From: Alphaproteobacteria bacterium UBA830
GTDB lineage: Bacteria; Pseudomonadota; Alphaproteobacteria; MPNO01; UBA830
Length of the DNA: 64,000 nucleotides
NCBI GenBank assembly: GCA_905181725.1
Contig: CAJIYX010000059.1
Coordinates: 50,738 to 114,737 of the forward strand
Direction: 5' to 3'
The notes under the pieces are model-generated. The model was given only the letters and a program-made list of their open reading frames with translations, did not search any database and had not been told where the DNA came from. Both the position numbers and the translations under genes were made by a program. Below, in pieces: positions 25,069 to 37,469 of the stretch. Every line of letters begins with the position of its first letter. Position 1 is the first letter of the stretch.

Positions 25069-27010
25069 GAGCTCGTCGCTGGTGCCCGCGCTTGCGGGGC
25101 TTTGCGCGCTTGCAGTGTTTCTGCCATCCGCCGCGTCGGCGCAGCTGCAGCTACGCCGGCCGACCCCGGTCATCGAAACACCATCTTCGACAAACACACC
25201 GGTTGGGCCTGCCATAGCCGTGCCCGGTGTGCCGGCGGTGGTGCCGGCGGGGGTTACTGTGGCGCCGCGCCCGCTCGATGGGGCGGGGATCACCGTAAAC
25301 TGGCTGGAGGCCGTCGATCCCGACGCTATCGGGTTGATCGGCGAGGATCAGGGCGGCTTCCCGCTGACGCTCTGGCGGGGCGCGCAGTGGTCCGTCGTCA
25401 GCCGGCTGATGCCGCGTATGCCTGCCGGGCTCGGCTCGCCCGCATTGCGGGACATGGCCCGCAGGCTGCTTGTTTCTCGCGCGAGTGTGCCTGTCGGCAA
25501 GCCGCTGGATGCAAGTTTCGTCGCGTTGCGTATTGAGCGTTTGCTGGCGATGGGCGATGTTGGCAATGCGCTGGCACTCCTCAAAATCACCCCGGATGAG
25601 CGCCGCGATGAAGCGCTTGCACGCACCCGGATCGAAGCTCTGTTTTTCGATAGCAACAACGCCGATGCCTGCAAGGCCGTGCTGAATGCGATCCGCGATT
25701 ACTCCGGTCTTTACTGGCCGCAGGCGCAGGCATTCTGTCTTGCCCTGTCGGGCTCGCATGCCCATGCGTCGCTGATCGCCGATCTGCTCCGCGAACGTGA
25801 AGACGAGATAGAAAAAGTCTTCTTCGCCGCCATCGATGCTCTTGCAGGGGCAAAGGGCGGCAAAAGCCCGGCGTTGACGGCGCCGTCGGCACTGCATCTG
25901 TCGATGATGCGGGCGGCCGGTTTACGGTTCCCCGCCGAGATCGTGCAGACGGCACAGGCATCCGTTCTGCGCGTGGTGGCGCTGGCCCCGAATGCGGCGC
26001 TCGACATTCGTCTCATTGCCGCGGAAAAGGCCCACCGCATCGGTGCGCTTACCGATGACGAGGTTGTCCGCTTTTATATGAGCATCCCGTTCAGCAAGGC
26101 AGCACTGTCCGGGCCTATTTCCGCTGCAGAGGAAAGCTGGACGCCGCGAACGCGCGCCCTGCTGGTCCGGGCGGCGGCAGTGCAGAGCGTGGCGCTGGCC
26201 AAGGCAGAGGTTTTGCGCCGCGCGTGGCAGCTCGGGCAGGAACGCGACGGTTATGCAGAAATTGCGGGAACCAGCGTGCCGGTTGTTGCGGGTATAGAGC
26301 CCGCGGTGGAACTGTTGTGGTTTGCGAAGGATGCTGGACGGGTACTCTTTGCTGCCGGTCGCACCGACCGGGCGCTGGCCTGGTATCAGATAGCCGCGGC
26401 CGACAGCCAACGTATTGAAGAGGCGCGCGATGCGGAGGCGGTGCTCTGGCCGCTTGCTGTCCTTGCCGATTCCATCACCGATACCCGGCAAAATACCGAC
26501 GGTGAAAACAGGGATGGCGCAGGCAATATCGTCATGCGCCCCGTTGGGACAAACGCCGTGCCCGTTGATGCGGCCCGGCTGCGCAGCTGGTTCGAGGCGC
26601 GCCGTCAGGCCGACGCCCAGCCCGATACACAGGCCGACACGCAGGCGGTTTCCCGTCAGGCGGCTGCATTCTTTACCCTGCTGGAGGCAACCGGCAGAAG
26701 CGTTCCGGGCGCTTTGTGGCAGTCTCTGCTGGACCGGCCTTTCACCGGCGATGCCGGTGGGGGTGGCGTTGGAGACGCCGGTGAGGGAGTCGGATTGAAC
26801 GCGGTCTGGACGCACAGCCTTGAAGCGGCATCGATGGACGCCCGGCTTGGCGAGACGGTCCTGCTGGCGACGGTCGGCGTGGGCGATGCGGGGGATAAGG
26901 GCTTTTCCCTTGCCGATGCCGCCCGCATGATCGTGGCACTGCGCCGGGTCGGTCTTGAGGCCGAGGCGCGCAGGCTTGCCGTGGAAACCGCGATGGCGGC
27001 GGGGCTTTGA
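25049..27010 (+). CDS. Large exported protein of unknown function (upstream of xerD)
   Basis: From ATG 25049 the protein has 653 residues with a Sec signal peptide (LVPALAGLCALAVFLPSAAS, likely cut after SAASA). After a Pro/Val-rich segment (about residues 33-75) the rest is mostly helical and Ala/Leu/Arg-rich, with possible repeat-like helical hairpins such as LLAMGDVGNALALLKITPDE. I see no catalytic motif. A short Gln-Ala-Asp-Thr repeat (QADAQPDTQADTQAVSRQ) occurs near residue 525. Similar proteins beside xerD are sometimes annotated 'antifreeze-like', which does not imply function. It overlaps both the 46-residue gene upstream and xerD downstream, so all three are coupled. Confidence 0.7.
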   Translation: MTASRVRSSSLVPALAGLCALAVFLPSAASAQLQLRRPTPVIETPSSTNTPVGPAIAVPGVPAVVPAGVTVAPRPLDGAGITVNWLEAVDPDAIGLIGEDQGGFPLTLWRGAQWSVVSRLMPRMPAGLGSPALRDMARRLLVSRASVPVGKPLDASFVALRIERLLAMGDVGNALALLKITPDERRDEALARTRIEALFFDSNNADACKAVLNAIRDYSGLYWPQAQAFCLALSGSHAHASLIADLLREREDEIEKVFFAAIDALAGAKGGKSPALTAPSALHLSMMRAAGLRFPAEIVQTAQASVLRVVALAPNAALDIRLIAAEKAHRIGALTDDEVVRFYMSIPFSKAALSGPISAAEESWTPRTRALLVRAAAVQSVALAKAEVLRRAWQLGQERDGYAEIAGTSVPVVAGIEPAVELLWFAKDAGRVLFAAGRTDRALAWYQIAAADSQRIEEARDAEAVLWPLAVLADSITDTRQNTDGENRDGAGNIVMRPVGTNAVPVDAARLRSWFEARRQADAQPDTQADTQAVSRQAAAFFTLLEATGRSVPGALWQSLLDRPFTGDAGGGGVGDAGEGVGLNAVWTHSLEAASMDARLGETVLLATVGVGDAGDKGFSLADAARMIVALRRVGLEAEARRLAVETAMAAGL

Positions 27011-27930
27011 CCGCCCGTACCGAACTCCGGCATCTCTGCGCTTTTCTCGAAATGATGGTCGCGGAACGCGGCGCATCGCAAAATACCTATGAAGCCTATC
27101 ACCGCGATCTGACCCGGTATCTGGAATTTCTTGGCACCGACGGACAGGACGGGGAGACCGCGAGTCCGGATACCGTGCGCGGATTTCTCGCTGACCTCGC
27201 GGCGGACGGCCTCGCCGCACGAACGCAGGCGCGCAAACTTTCCGCGATCCGCCAGTTCCACGGTTTTCTGGTGCTCGAAGGTCACCGGACAGACGATCCG
27301 ACCTCGACCGTCGATGCGCCCCGGCTGGGGCGTCCCTTGCCGAAGGTGCTACAATTCGACGAGGTCGGCGCGCTGCTGGCGGCCACGAGCGAGATCGTAG
27401 GCTGGCGCGGCGCCCGGATGCGGGCCCTGCTCGAAATTCTCTATGCGACCGGCCTGCGGGTCTCCGAGCTGGTCGGTCTGCGCCTGTCGTCTCTGTCGCG
27501 GGACGGCCGGATCGTCACTGTCCGTGGCAAGGGTGGCAAGGAACGCCTCGTGCCGATGGGTGACGCCGCCCGCGATGCCATCGAGGCCTGGTTGCCGCTG
27601 CGCGCGTCCCTGCTGGGCAAGAAGAGTAAGACCGTGCCCTGGCTGTTCCCGTCGCGTGCGACCGCCGGTCACATCACGCGGGACGGCTTTGCCAAGCAAC
27701 TGCGTGAAACAGCCCTCGTCGCCGGGCTCGACCCGGCGCGGGTATCGCCGCACGTTCTGCGTCACGCCTTTGCAACGCATTTGCTCGCCAATGGTGCCGA
27801 TCTTCGGAGCGTGCAGCAGATGCTCGGGCATTCCGATATCTCGACCACACAAATTTACACACATGTGCTGGACCAGCGCCTCAAATCGCTGGTACAGGAT
27901 GTGCATCCCCTGTCAGGCACACGGATCTAA
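27007..27930 (+). CDS. xerD: Site-specific tyrosine recombinase XerD
   Basis: The 307-residue protein has an N-terminal SAM-like core-binding domain ([20 protein letters not shown]) and a C-terminal catalytic domain. The six catalytic residues are present: Arg in [13 protein letters not shown], Lys in [12 protein letters not shown], His/Arg in [15 protein letters not shown], His in [11 protein letters not shown] and Tyr in QIYTHV. It resolves chromosome dimers at dif with XerC. The neighbour accA is the usual one for xerD in alphaproteobacteria, which is why I prefer xerD to xerC. It begins with TTG at 27007, overlapping the previous stop. Confidence 0.9.
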   Translation: MTARTELRHLCAFLEMMVAERGASQNTYEAYHRDLTRYLEFLGTDGQDGETASPDTVRGFLADLAADGLAARTQARKLSAIRQFHGFLVLEGHRTDDPTSTVDAPRLGRPLPKVLQFDEVGALLAATSEIVGWRGARMRALLEILYATGLRVSELVGLRLSSLSRDGRIVTVRGKGGKERLVPMGDAARDAIEAWLPLRASLLGKKSKTVPWLFPSRATAGHITRDGFAKQLRETALVAGLDPARVSPHVLRHAFATHLLANGADLRSVQQMLGHSDISTTQIYTHVLDQRLKSLVQDVHPLSGTRI

Positions 27931-27932
27931 TA

Positions 27933-28904
27933 ATGGCCGAAACACGCGTACGCGCATTCCTCGATTTTGAAAAACCGATCGCCGAGCTCGAAGGTAAGAT
28001 CGAAGAGCTGCGTCATCTCAGCGACGATGGCGAAATCAGCATTGTCGATGAGGTCGAACGGCTGCAGACCCGTGTCGACCGCCAGCTCGGTCAGACCTAT
28101 TCAAAGCTGACGCCATGGCAGAAAGTTCAGGTCGCACGTCACCCGGACCGCCCGCATTGCGTCGATTATGTGAAGGGACTGATTACCGATTTTACGCCGC
28201 TCGCCGGTGACCGCGGTTACGCTGAAGATAACGCCATTATCGGCGGTCTTGGCCGGTTCGAGGGCCAGTCGATTATCGTGATTGGGCAGGAAAAAGGCAA
28301 CGATACCGAAACCCGCGTGAAGCACAATTTCGGCATGGCGCGCCCGGAAGGGTATCGCAAGGCGCAACGGCTGATGCATCTGGCGGACCGGTTCGGTCTG
28401 CCGGTGATCACGTTCGTCGATACCGCCGGTGCCTATCCGGGTATCGGCGCGGAAGAACGCGGTCAAGCTCAGGCGATCGCCCGATCGATCGAAGTCTGTC
28501 TCGAGTTGCAGGTGCCGATCGTCAGCCTGGTGATAGGTGAAGGTGGCTCCGGCGGCGCCATCGCGATCGCCGCGGCGAACTGCGTGCTGATGCTTGAACA
28601 TTCCGTCTATTCGGTTATTTCGCCCGAAGGCTGTGCGTCGATCCTGTGGCGGGATGGCGGGCATGCAACCGATGCGGCCAACGCGCTGAAACTGACGGCG
28701 CAGGATCTGCTGCAGCTCGGGGTGATCGATGAAATCATTTCGGAACCGGTTGGCGCGGCTCACCGCGACGGCGATGCCGCGATCAAGGCGGCAGGTGCGG
28801 CTATCCGGGGGTGCCTCGCCGGTCTTGACGGGCTGGACGGCCCTGCGCTCCATCAGCAACGGCGCGACAAATTTCTGAAAATGGGCCACACGACCGGGCT
28901 GTAA
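27933..28904 (+). CDS. accA: Acetyl-CoA carboxylase carboxyltransferase subunit alpha
   Basis: The 323-residue protein is full length. It has the coiled N-terminus ([19 protein letters not shown]), [14 protein letters not shown], and the crotonase-fold core with [20 protein letters not shown] and the oxyanion segment [15 protein letters not shown]. With AccD it transfers the carboxyl group from carboxybiotin to acetyl-CoA to give malonyl-CoA. It starts just after the xerD stop. It converges on secA. Confidence 0.97.
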   Translation: MAETRVRAFLDFEKPIAELEGKIEELRHLSDDGEISIVDEVERLQTRVDRQLGQTYSKLTPWQKVQVARHPDRPHCVDYVKGLITDFTPLAGDRGYAEDNAIIGGLGRFEGQSIIVIGQEKGNDTETRVKHNFGMARPEGYRKAQRLMHLADRFGLPVITFVDTAGAYPGIGAEERGQAQAIARSIEVCLELQVPIVSLVIGEGGSGGAIAIAAANCVLMLEHSVYSVISPEGCASILWRDGGHATDAANALKLTAQDLLQLGVIDEIISEPVGAAHRDGDAAIKAAGAAIRGCLAGLDGLDGPALHQQRRDKFLKMGHTTGL

Positions 28905-28972
28905 GCTTCGCGAGCAGTCCTGACGTCACAGAAACCCAGGTCGATGCGCCCGACCGGGCCGTTGCCGTCTGA

Positions 28973-31783
<2,811 letters not shown>

Positions 31784-31996
31784 TCTGAATCCTTAGTCCA
31801 AAGAACCCGCCGGGGTTGGCGGGTGAAGCGGCCGGACAGTATCATCTATGGGAATTGCCGCACACTTATGCACCATCCCCGCCCAAGTCAATCAAAACGG
31901 CGTAGAGACGGCTGGATTCCGGCGAAAAACATGCTATTTCCATATCGTTACTGCGAATTGTAGCCGGAACCGGCTAATATGCCGGAAATCGGACGG

Positions 31997-32041
31997 GCGC
32001 ATACTGCGCAAGGAATAGAGGCGCATGCTGCGCAAGGAATA
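31997..32041 (+). repeat. 24-bp period tandem repeat before the parvulin gene
   Basis: The 21-nt blocks 31997-32017 and 32021-32041 differ at one base (GCGCATACTGC versus GCGCATGCTGC, both followed by GCAAGGAATA). Each carries an AAGGA ribosome-binding-site-like core. A third AAGGAAG at 32041-32047 is the probable working site for the gene that follows. Confidence 0.9.
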
Positions 32042-32052
32042 AGGAAGATATG

Positions 32053-32988
32053 ATGAAATTTTTGAACCTCGCGGCTATTTGCGCCGCGACAATGATGTTT
32101 GCGATGCCTGCAGGCGCCCAGACGGCTGACAAGGACGAGGTCTATCGGACCACGGAAGAAAAATATACGGCCGATAAAAAAGTCGACAAGATGGCGGCTG
32201 AGCCCGCAAATCCCGTCGTGGCCACGGTCAATGGCGTAAAGATTCTGAGTTCGGATGTCGAGGTCGCGCGCGGCCAGTTGCCCGAACAGTATCGAAACCT
32301 GCCGATGGACCAGATTTATCAGCCGATCCTCAATCAGCTGATCCGCACCAAGATTCTGTCTGCGCAGGCGCGCGCCGACAAGCTGCACGAGACCTATACC
32401 TATAAGCGCCGCGTCAGCCTGGTTGCGGAACGCTTGCTTGAAGAGGCGTTACTCACAAAGACGGTCGGGGAAAAGGTGACCGACGAGGCCCTGCGGTCAC
32501 GCTACAACAAAACCTCCGGCAGTTTCCCGACCAAAGATGAAATCCGCGCCCGTCATATCCTGGTCAAGACCGAGGCCGAGGCCGACGCAATTATCAAAGA
32601 ACTGACCGGCGGCACGGACTTTGCGAAACTGGCGGCGGAAAAATCAATTGGTCCGTCCAAGGCCAATGGCGGCGATCTGAATTATTTCAGCAAGGGCCAG
32701 ATGGTGCCGCCGTTCGAGGAAGCAGCGTTCGCGCTGGCCAAGGGCGAATTCACCAAGTCGGCGGTCAAATCGCCTTTCGGCTGGCATATCATCAAGCTTG
32801 AAGACAAGCGTCAGTCCAAGCCGCCGAGCTTCGATGAAAGCCGCGCCCGTCTCGGCCAGGAAATGTCGCAGGAAATCGCCGAACAGCTGGTGAAAGATCT
32901 CACCGGGAAAGCAACCATCCAGCGCTTCGAAGCTGATGGGTCCACACCCCGGATGCGTCGTATCCAGCCCGCGCCGGCTGCGCGCTAG
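32053..32988 (+). CDS. Periplasmic peptidyl-prolyl isomerase (parvulin/PpiC-SurA type)
   Basis: The protein starts at ATG 32053 (or 32050) with a Sec signal peptide (MKFLNLAAICAATMMFAMPA, cut near AGA/QT), giving about 311 residues. A SurA-like N-terminal helical region (VNGVKILSSDVEVARGQLPE) is followed by a parvulin domain (about residues 160-255: EIRARHILVKTEAEADAI, GGDLNYFSKGQMVPPFEEAA and SPFGWHIIKLE). It should help fold outer-membrane or periplasmic proteins. The mature N-terminus carries [11 protein letters not shown], whose 33 coding bases are identical to part of secA. That segment precedes the family-conserved part and looks like an added linker. Confidence 0.9.
   Translation: MKFLNLAAICAATMMFAMPAGAQTADKDEVYRTTEEKYTADKKVDKMAAEPANPVVATVNGVKILSSDVEVARGQLPEQYRNLPMDQIYQPILNQLIRTKILSAQARADKLHETYTYKRRVSLVAERLLEEALLTKTVGEKVTDEALRSRYNKTSGSFPTKDEIRARHILVKTEAEADAIIKELTGGTDFAKLAAEKSIGPSKANGGDLNYFSKGQMVPPFEEAAFALAKGEFTKSAVKSPFGWHIIKLEDKRQSKPPSFDESRARLGQEMSQEIAEQLVKDLTGKATIQRFEADGSTPRMRRIQPAPAAR
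32134..32166 (+). repeat. 33-nt exact repeat, copy in the parvulin gene
   Basis: This block encodes [11 protein letters not shown] just after the signal peptide and is base-for-base identical to the reverse complement of 30518-30550 in secA. Identity ends sharply on both sides apart from a shared GGCC two bases further on. SecA orthologues have this peptide natively, so the likely direction of copying is secA to this gene. Confidence 0.95.
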
Positions 32989-33183
32989 GCGCCTTCGCTA
33001 GCCGCCTGTGCGCTAAGGGTCGCTGCGCCGGTTTCGGCCTGTGCGAGAGAGACTAGGTTGATGTTGTTCTATTCTCCGGCCCAGGACGAAGTCCAGGGCC
33101 GGGCCAATGATGGTATGGTTTCCGCGCAAATAGTATATGCGTTAGACTCTCGCCACCAACCCACTGACGGAAACCAAATCAAG

Positions 33184-34413
33184 ATGGCAAAGATTTCGCC
33201 GCTGGCACCGGCTGGCTTTCCAGATATTCCGGCTGTTCCCGGTGTCCTGCTCTCCGCGGGGTCATGCGGGCTGCGCTATGAGGGACGAAAAGACGTCCTG
33301 CTGGTATCTCTCGACAAGGGTACGCAGGTGGCAGGCGTGTTCACGACATCGAAAACAGCGGCGGCGCCGGTGCACTGGTGTGCCCGGTCGGCAAAGGCGG
33401 GCCGCGCCCGGGCGCTGATCGTTAATGCGGGGAATGCCAATGCGTTTACCGGCCTGGCGGGTGAAAAATCGGTCCAGCGCACGGTGGACAAGGTGGCGTC
33501 CTTGCTCGGCTGTCCGAAATCGCAGGTTTTCGTCGCGTCGACCGGCGTGATCGGCGAGACCCTGCCCGACGACCGTATCCGGAGAGCGCTGGGCGGCCTG
33601 AAGAAAAAACTGGGCCCCGGTGACTGGACCGGCGCGGCATCCGCCATCATGACGACCGATACCTTTGCCAAGGGCGCGTTTCGAAAGGTCATGATCGGCG
33701 ACACGGAAGTTACCATCAGTGGGATCGCCAAGGGGTCCGGCATGATCGCCCCCGACATGGCGACCATGCTGTCCTTCATTTTTACAGATGCCAAAATCCC
33801 GGCCGTCGTGCTGCAGACCCTGGTGCGCCGCAGCGTCGACCGGTCGTTCAATGCAATTACGGTCGATGGCGACACGTCGACTAGCGATACCGTCCTGCTC
33901 TTCGCCACGGGTGCCGCCAGACATGCGAAGATCGCAAGAGCGGATGATGCCATGCTGCGGGCGTTTTGCACAGTACTTGAAGAGCTGATGATCGATCTCG
34001 CCCATCAGATAGTCCGAGACGGCGAGGGCGCGAGCAAGTTCGTGACCGTCAACGTCTCCGGTGCGAAATCGGCGAAGGCGGCGAAGAAAATCGGGCTCAC
34101 CATTGCCAATTCGCCCCTGGTTAAAACCGCGATTGCCGGCGAAGATCCGAACTGGGGCCGGATCGTCATGGCGGTCGGCAAGTCCGGCGAGGAAGCGGAT
34201 CGCGACACGCTTAAAATCAGCATCGGCGGCATCGCAGTCGCCGAAAAGGGCATGGTCGTCGCGGGTTATGACGAAGCACCGGTTGCAAAGCATATGAAAG
34301 GTCAGGAGATCGATATCGCTGTCGATCTGAAGATCGGCAAAGGTGCGGCGACGGTCTGGACCTGCGACCTGACCCACGAATATATCTCCATCAACGCCGA
34401 TTACCGGTCTTGA
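33184..34413 (+). CDS. argJ: Bifunctional glutamate N-acetyltransferase / amino-acid acetyltransferase ArgJ
   Basis: From ATG 33184 ([12 protein letters not shown]) the protein has 409 residues, normal for ArgJ. The self-cleavage site is visible in [20 protein letters not shown]: cleavage occurs between Ala and Thr, and the Thr becomes the nucleophile. [10 protein letters not shown] and [18 protein letters not shown] are further hallmarks. ArgJ moves acetyl from N-acetylornithine to glutamate, recycling the acetyl group in arginine synthesis. The frame is open upstream to 33058, but that segment is not family-like. mutT follows 27 bases later, a common alphaproteobacterial pair. Confidence 0.95.
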   Translation: MAKISPLAPAGFPDIPAVPGVLLSAGSCGLRYEGRKDVLLVSLDKGTQVAGVFTTSKTAAAPVHWCARSAKAGRARALIVNAGNANAFTGLAGEKSVQRTVDKVASLLGCPKSQVFVASTGVIGETLPDDRIRRALGGLKKKLGPGDWTGAASAIMTTDTFAKGAFRKVMIGDTEVTISGIAKGSGMIAPDMATMLSFIFTDAKIPAVVLQTLVRRSVDRSFNAITVDGDTSTSDTVLLFATGAARHAKIARADDAMLRAFCTVLEELMIDLAHQIVRDGEGASKFVTVNVSGAKSAKAAKKIGLTIANSPLVKTAIAGEDPNWGRIVMAVGKSGEEADRDTLKISIGGIAVAEKGMVVAGYDEAPVAKHMKGQEIDIAVDLKIGKGAATVWTCDLTHEYISINADYRS

Positions 34414-34440
34414 ACCTAAAGGTTGCCGGCGGGAAACCGA

Positions 34441-34860
34441 ATGTCTGATCTACCCAATATTCTGCCCATCGTTCTGGTAGCTGCGGTTGCCCTGTTCGAT
34501 AAGGACGGGCGTGTGCTGATCGCCAAGCGGCCGGAAGGCAAGTCCATGGCGGGATTGTGGGAATTTCCCGGCGGCAAGGTGGAAGCGGGAGAGACGCCCG
34601 AACAGGCACTGATCCGTGAATTGCAGGAAGAGCTCGCCGTCGACACGGTCGAAAGCTGTCTCGCCCCCTTTACGTTCGCCTCCCACGCCTATGAAGATTT
34701 CCACCTCCTGATGCCGCTCTATGTCTGCCGCAAATGGGAAGGCAAGGTGACGCCGGTCGAAGGCCAGACCCTGAAATGGGTCATGCCGATGCAGCTCAAG
34801 GAATATCCCATGCCGCCGGCGGACAAGCCGCTGATAGCCATGCTGCGGGACTGCCTGTGA
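34441..34860 (+). CDS. mutT: MutT-like 8-oxo-dGTP diphosphatase (Nudix)
   Basis: The 139-residue protein has a complete Nudix box, GGKVEAGETPEQALIRELQE followed by EL, and an MutT-like start LVAAVALFDKDGRVLIAKRP. The C-terminal segment MPPADKPLIAMLRDCL fits MutT of alphaproteobacteria. It hydrolyses oxidised dGTP to prevent A:T-to-C:G errors. I start at ATG 34441 (MSDLPN); an in-frame ATG at 34423 lies nearer argJ. It is probably co-transcribed with argJ. Confidence 0.88.
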   Translation: MSDLPNILPIVLVAAVALFDKDGRVLIAKRPEGKSMAGLWEFPGGKVEAGETPEQALIRELQEELAVDTVESCLAPFTFASHAYEDFHLLMPLYVCRKWEGKVTPVEGQTLKWVMPMQLKEYPMPPADKPLIAMLRDCL

Positions 34861-34911
34861 CCTGCATTTTTGTGACGTGTGTTTGTTCAGTCCGCGTGTT
34901 ACCGGATAACG

Positions 34912-36165
34912 ATGACGTCTGACTCCCCATCAATTTCGACGATCGTCCGGGCTAATCCGCGCGGCTGGCTGATCGTGCTGTTTATATTTGGCGCGCTGGG
35001 CCTCGTGTTCTCGGCGCGGATGATGCTGAGCGTTGCCATGCCCACCTGGGAAGCAGAACTCGGCTGGGCGCGCACTTTTATCTCCAGCGGCGGTTCGGTC
35101 GTTCTAGTCTTCATGACCCTGATTTCGCCGCTGGCGGGCAACCTGCTGGACAAGGTCGGTCCGCGCCCCGTGGTGGCGGGTGCGCTTCTGTGTGTCGGTG
35201 CTTCGCTTGCAGCCACGTCGATCATGACCGAGCAGTGGCAGTTCATCGTCCTGTTCTGCATCATCGGCGGGCTTGGCTACGGCGCGCTTGCAGCGCCCCA
35301 GGCATCGGCGACAATCGGCCAGATTTTTGACGAACATCGCGGATTGGCGACAGGGATCGCGACGTCGGGAGCATCGGGCGGGCTGCTGATCATCCTGCCG
35401 GTTCTGGCAGCACTGATCGGGTGGATCGGCTGGCGCGCGAGTTTTGTCGGATTCGGTTTTGTGATCATGGCCATGGCGCCCATTGCCTGGTTCCTGATCA
35501 CGCCGGCAAGCCGGACGGCAAATGCCTCGGCCGGCGGCAGTTCGGCGGCGCTGCGCGCAAGGCTGCGGATGATCACGCGCAATTCGACGTTCTGGCTTTT
35601 GCTCGTCGGTTTCATGATCTGCGGGTTTACGACCACCGGCGTGATCGAAATCCATCTCATCCCCTACGCAATTTCCTGCGGTTTTCCCCCGTTTGAAAGT
35701 GCGACGGCGCTGGGTGTGCTGTCGGCGTTCAATATGGCGGGCATGATTCTCGCCGGGTACCTTGCCGACAAGGTGAACCGCCCGATGCTGCTGGGGGCGA
35801 TCTATTTCCTTCGTGCGCTGACCTTCCTGATCCTGATGAATATCACCGGTAACCGGGAATTGCTGTTCCTGTTCGCCATCCTGTTCGGGATTGTCGATTA
35901 TTCGGTGATGCCGGTGCTGGCGAGTATCGTGAGTACGCATATCGGCGTTGGCGTGATGGGGCTGACGCTCGGCCTGCTCTTTGCCGGTCATTCCGCGGGC
36001 GCGGCCGCAGGCGCGTTCATGGGAGGCTACTTCTTCGATGCGTTCGCCAGCTACGATTGGGTGTGGATCGTGTCCATAGCGCTGGCGCTGATGGCCGCCG
36101 TCGTAAGCTGGATGATCCGCGAGACCCGTGACACCCAACAGGCGGGAACGCCGGTGGCGGCCTGA
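34912..36165 (+). CDS. MFS transporter (oxalate/monocarboxylate-type), first of tandem pair
   Basis: The 417-residue protein has twelve predicted helices. Motif-A-like sequence reads AGNLLDKVGPRPVV, and the second-half equivalent reads AGYLADKVNRPMLL. It resembles the MFS group of oxalate/formate and monocarboxylate carriers. The next gene is a clear paralogue: both contain IPYAISCGF, DxVNRP and STHIGVGVMGLTLGLLF-like segments. The start at 34912 (MTSDSPS) is preferred over an in-frame GTG/ATG at 34879 near the end of mutT. The substrate is unknown. Confidence 0.85.
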   Translation: MTSDSPSISTIVRANPRGWLIVLFIFGALGLVFSARMMLSVAMPTWEAELGWARTFISSGGSVVLVFMTLISPLAGNLLDKVGPRPVVAGALLCVGASLAATSIMTEQWQFIVLFCIIGGLGYGALAAPQASATIGQIFDEHRGLATGIATSGASGGLLIILPVLAALIGWIGWRASFVGFGFVIMAMAPIAWFLITPASRTANASAGGSSAALRARLRMITRNSTFWLLLVGFMICGFTTTGVIEIHLIPYAISCGFPPFESATALGVLSAFNMAGMILAGYLADKVNRPMLLGAIYFLRALTFLILMNITGNRELLFLFAILFGIVDYSVMPVLASIVSTHIGVGVMGLTLGLLFAGHSAGAAAGAFMGGYFFDAFASYDWVWIVSIALALMAAVVSWMIRETRDTQQAGTPVAA

Positions 36166-36169
36166 TCCG

Positions 36170-37420
36170 ATGACGGGTATTGCCGAAACCAATATGAAGC
36201 GCGGTTGGGTCGTCGTGTCGATCTGTTTTGTCGCGATGGCGTTCACCTTCGGGGCACGCTCATCGATCAGTATGGCGCTGCCCCTGTGGCGCGAGGAAAT
36301 GGGATGGACGGCCGCGCAATCGTCGACTGGCGCATCCATCGTTCTGTTGATGATGGCGCTGGGATCGCCGGTTGCCGGTAACCTGATGGACCGATTCGGT
36401 GCCCGGGTTGTGATTGCCTGCGGATTGCTGGCGATGGCCATCGGGATTGGCGGAACCTCCTACGCCACCCAGCCGATCCATTATTACCTGTTGTTCGGCG
36501 TGCTTGCAGGAGCCGGTTACGCATCGGTGTCGATCCCGATGGTGACGGCGGCTGTTTCCGGATATTTCGTGCAGATGCGGGGGCTGGCAATCGGCGTCGC
36601 GGTCGCCGGCGCATCGGGCGGGCAACTACCGGTACTGTCATTGCTGGGAATTCTGATCGCGACGCTGGGGTGGCGCGACACGTATCAGATTATCGCCGTC
36701 CTGATGGCATCGTTCGCCGTGCTGGTTCTGCTCCGGTTCAAACCGCCTCTGAGCGATCCGGACGATGCCGCGCCCGCAGATGCCCTGAAGATCGACGATA
36801 CACTGATTGAGCGCCTGAAACTGCTTTTCGCGAACCGGACTTTTCTGTTGCTGCTTTGTGCGTTTTCGCTCTGTGGCTTCACCACAGCGGGCGTTATCGA
36901 CGTCTACTTTATCCCCTATGCGATTTCCTGCGGGTTCACCCTGATCGAAGGATCGGCAGCGTATGGCGTGCATGGTCTTGGCAACCTTGTCGGTGTGATC
37001 CTGTTCTCGTGGTTGGCAGACCATGTGAACCGCCCGCGGCTGCTTGCCAGCATGTTCTTTCTGCGGGCGCTCGCTTTTATCCTGTTGATGTTCATCTCCG
37101 CCGATATCAGCGTCATGTTCGTCTTCGCCGCGATCTTCGGCATTCTCAATTTTGCAACCTTCCCGGTGATCGCCAATATCGTCGTCACGCATATCGGCGT
37201 CCGCATCATCGGACTCACCCTTGGCCTGCTGTTCGGAGGTCATTCACTGGGCGCGGCTATCGGTGTGGTGTCGGGCGGCTGGATGTTCGATCTGACGGCT
37301 AGGTACGAATGGGTATGGTGGGTGTCTGCAGGTCTCGCCGCTATGGCAGGCGTGTTTGCGATCCTGGTGAAGGAAAACCGCCCGCCGCGCGATACCAAAG
37401 CCGTTCCCGCAGCGGCCTGA
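36170..37420 (+). CDS. MFS transporter, second of tandem paralogous pair
   Basis: The 416-residue protein has twelve predicted helices and motif-A-like AGNLMDRFGARVVI and ADHVNRPRLL. It parallels the preceding transporter along its length, with shared segments GFTTAGVID, IPYAISCGF, FFLRALAFILLM and VTHIGVRIIGLTLGLLFGGH. The two genes are four bases apart and so co-transcribed. The pair probably arose by tandem duplication and may have split substrates, or might act together. Start ATG 36170 (MTGIAETN) lies just after the previous stop; an in-frame start at 36128 would overlap it. Confidence 0.85.
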   Translation: MTGIAETNMKRGWVVVSICFVAMAFTFGARSSISMALPLWREEMGWTAAQSSTGASIVLLMMALGSPVAGNLMDRFGARVVIACGLLAMAIGIGGTSYATQPIHYYLLFGVLAGAGYASVSIPMVTAAVSGYFVQMRGLAIGVAVAGASGGQLPVLSLLGILIATLGWRDTYQIIAVLMASFAVLVLLRFKPPLSDPDDAAPADALKIDDTLIERLKLLFANRTFLLLLCAFSLCGFTTAGVIDVYFIPYAISCGFTLIEGSAAYGVHGLGNLVGVILFSWLADHVNRPRLLASMFFLRALAFILLMFISADISVMFVFAAIFGILNFATFPVIANIVVTHIGVRIIGLTLGLLFGGHSLGAAIGVVSGGWMFDLTARYEWVWWVSAGLAAMAGVFAILVKENRPPRDTKAVPAAA

Positions 37421-37469
37421 GGTATATCGGCTCTATTTCCCGGCCGCTCTTTATTTCCCCGGCTGGGCC

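Noticed and set aside
35104..36441. Minus-strand open frame (445 codons) opposite the first MFS transporter
   Set aside because: It is Arg/His/Asp-rich antisense sequence; the plus strand encodes a typical twelve-helix transporter.
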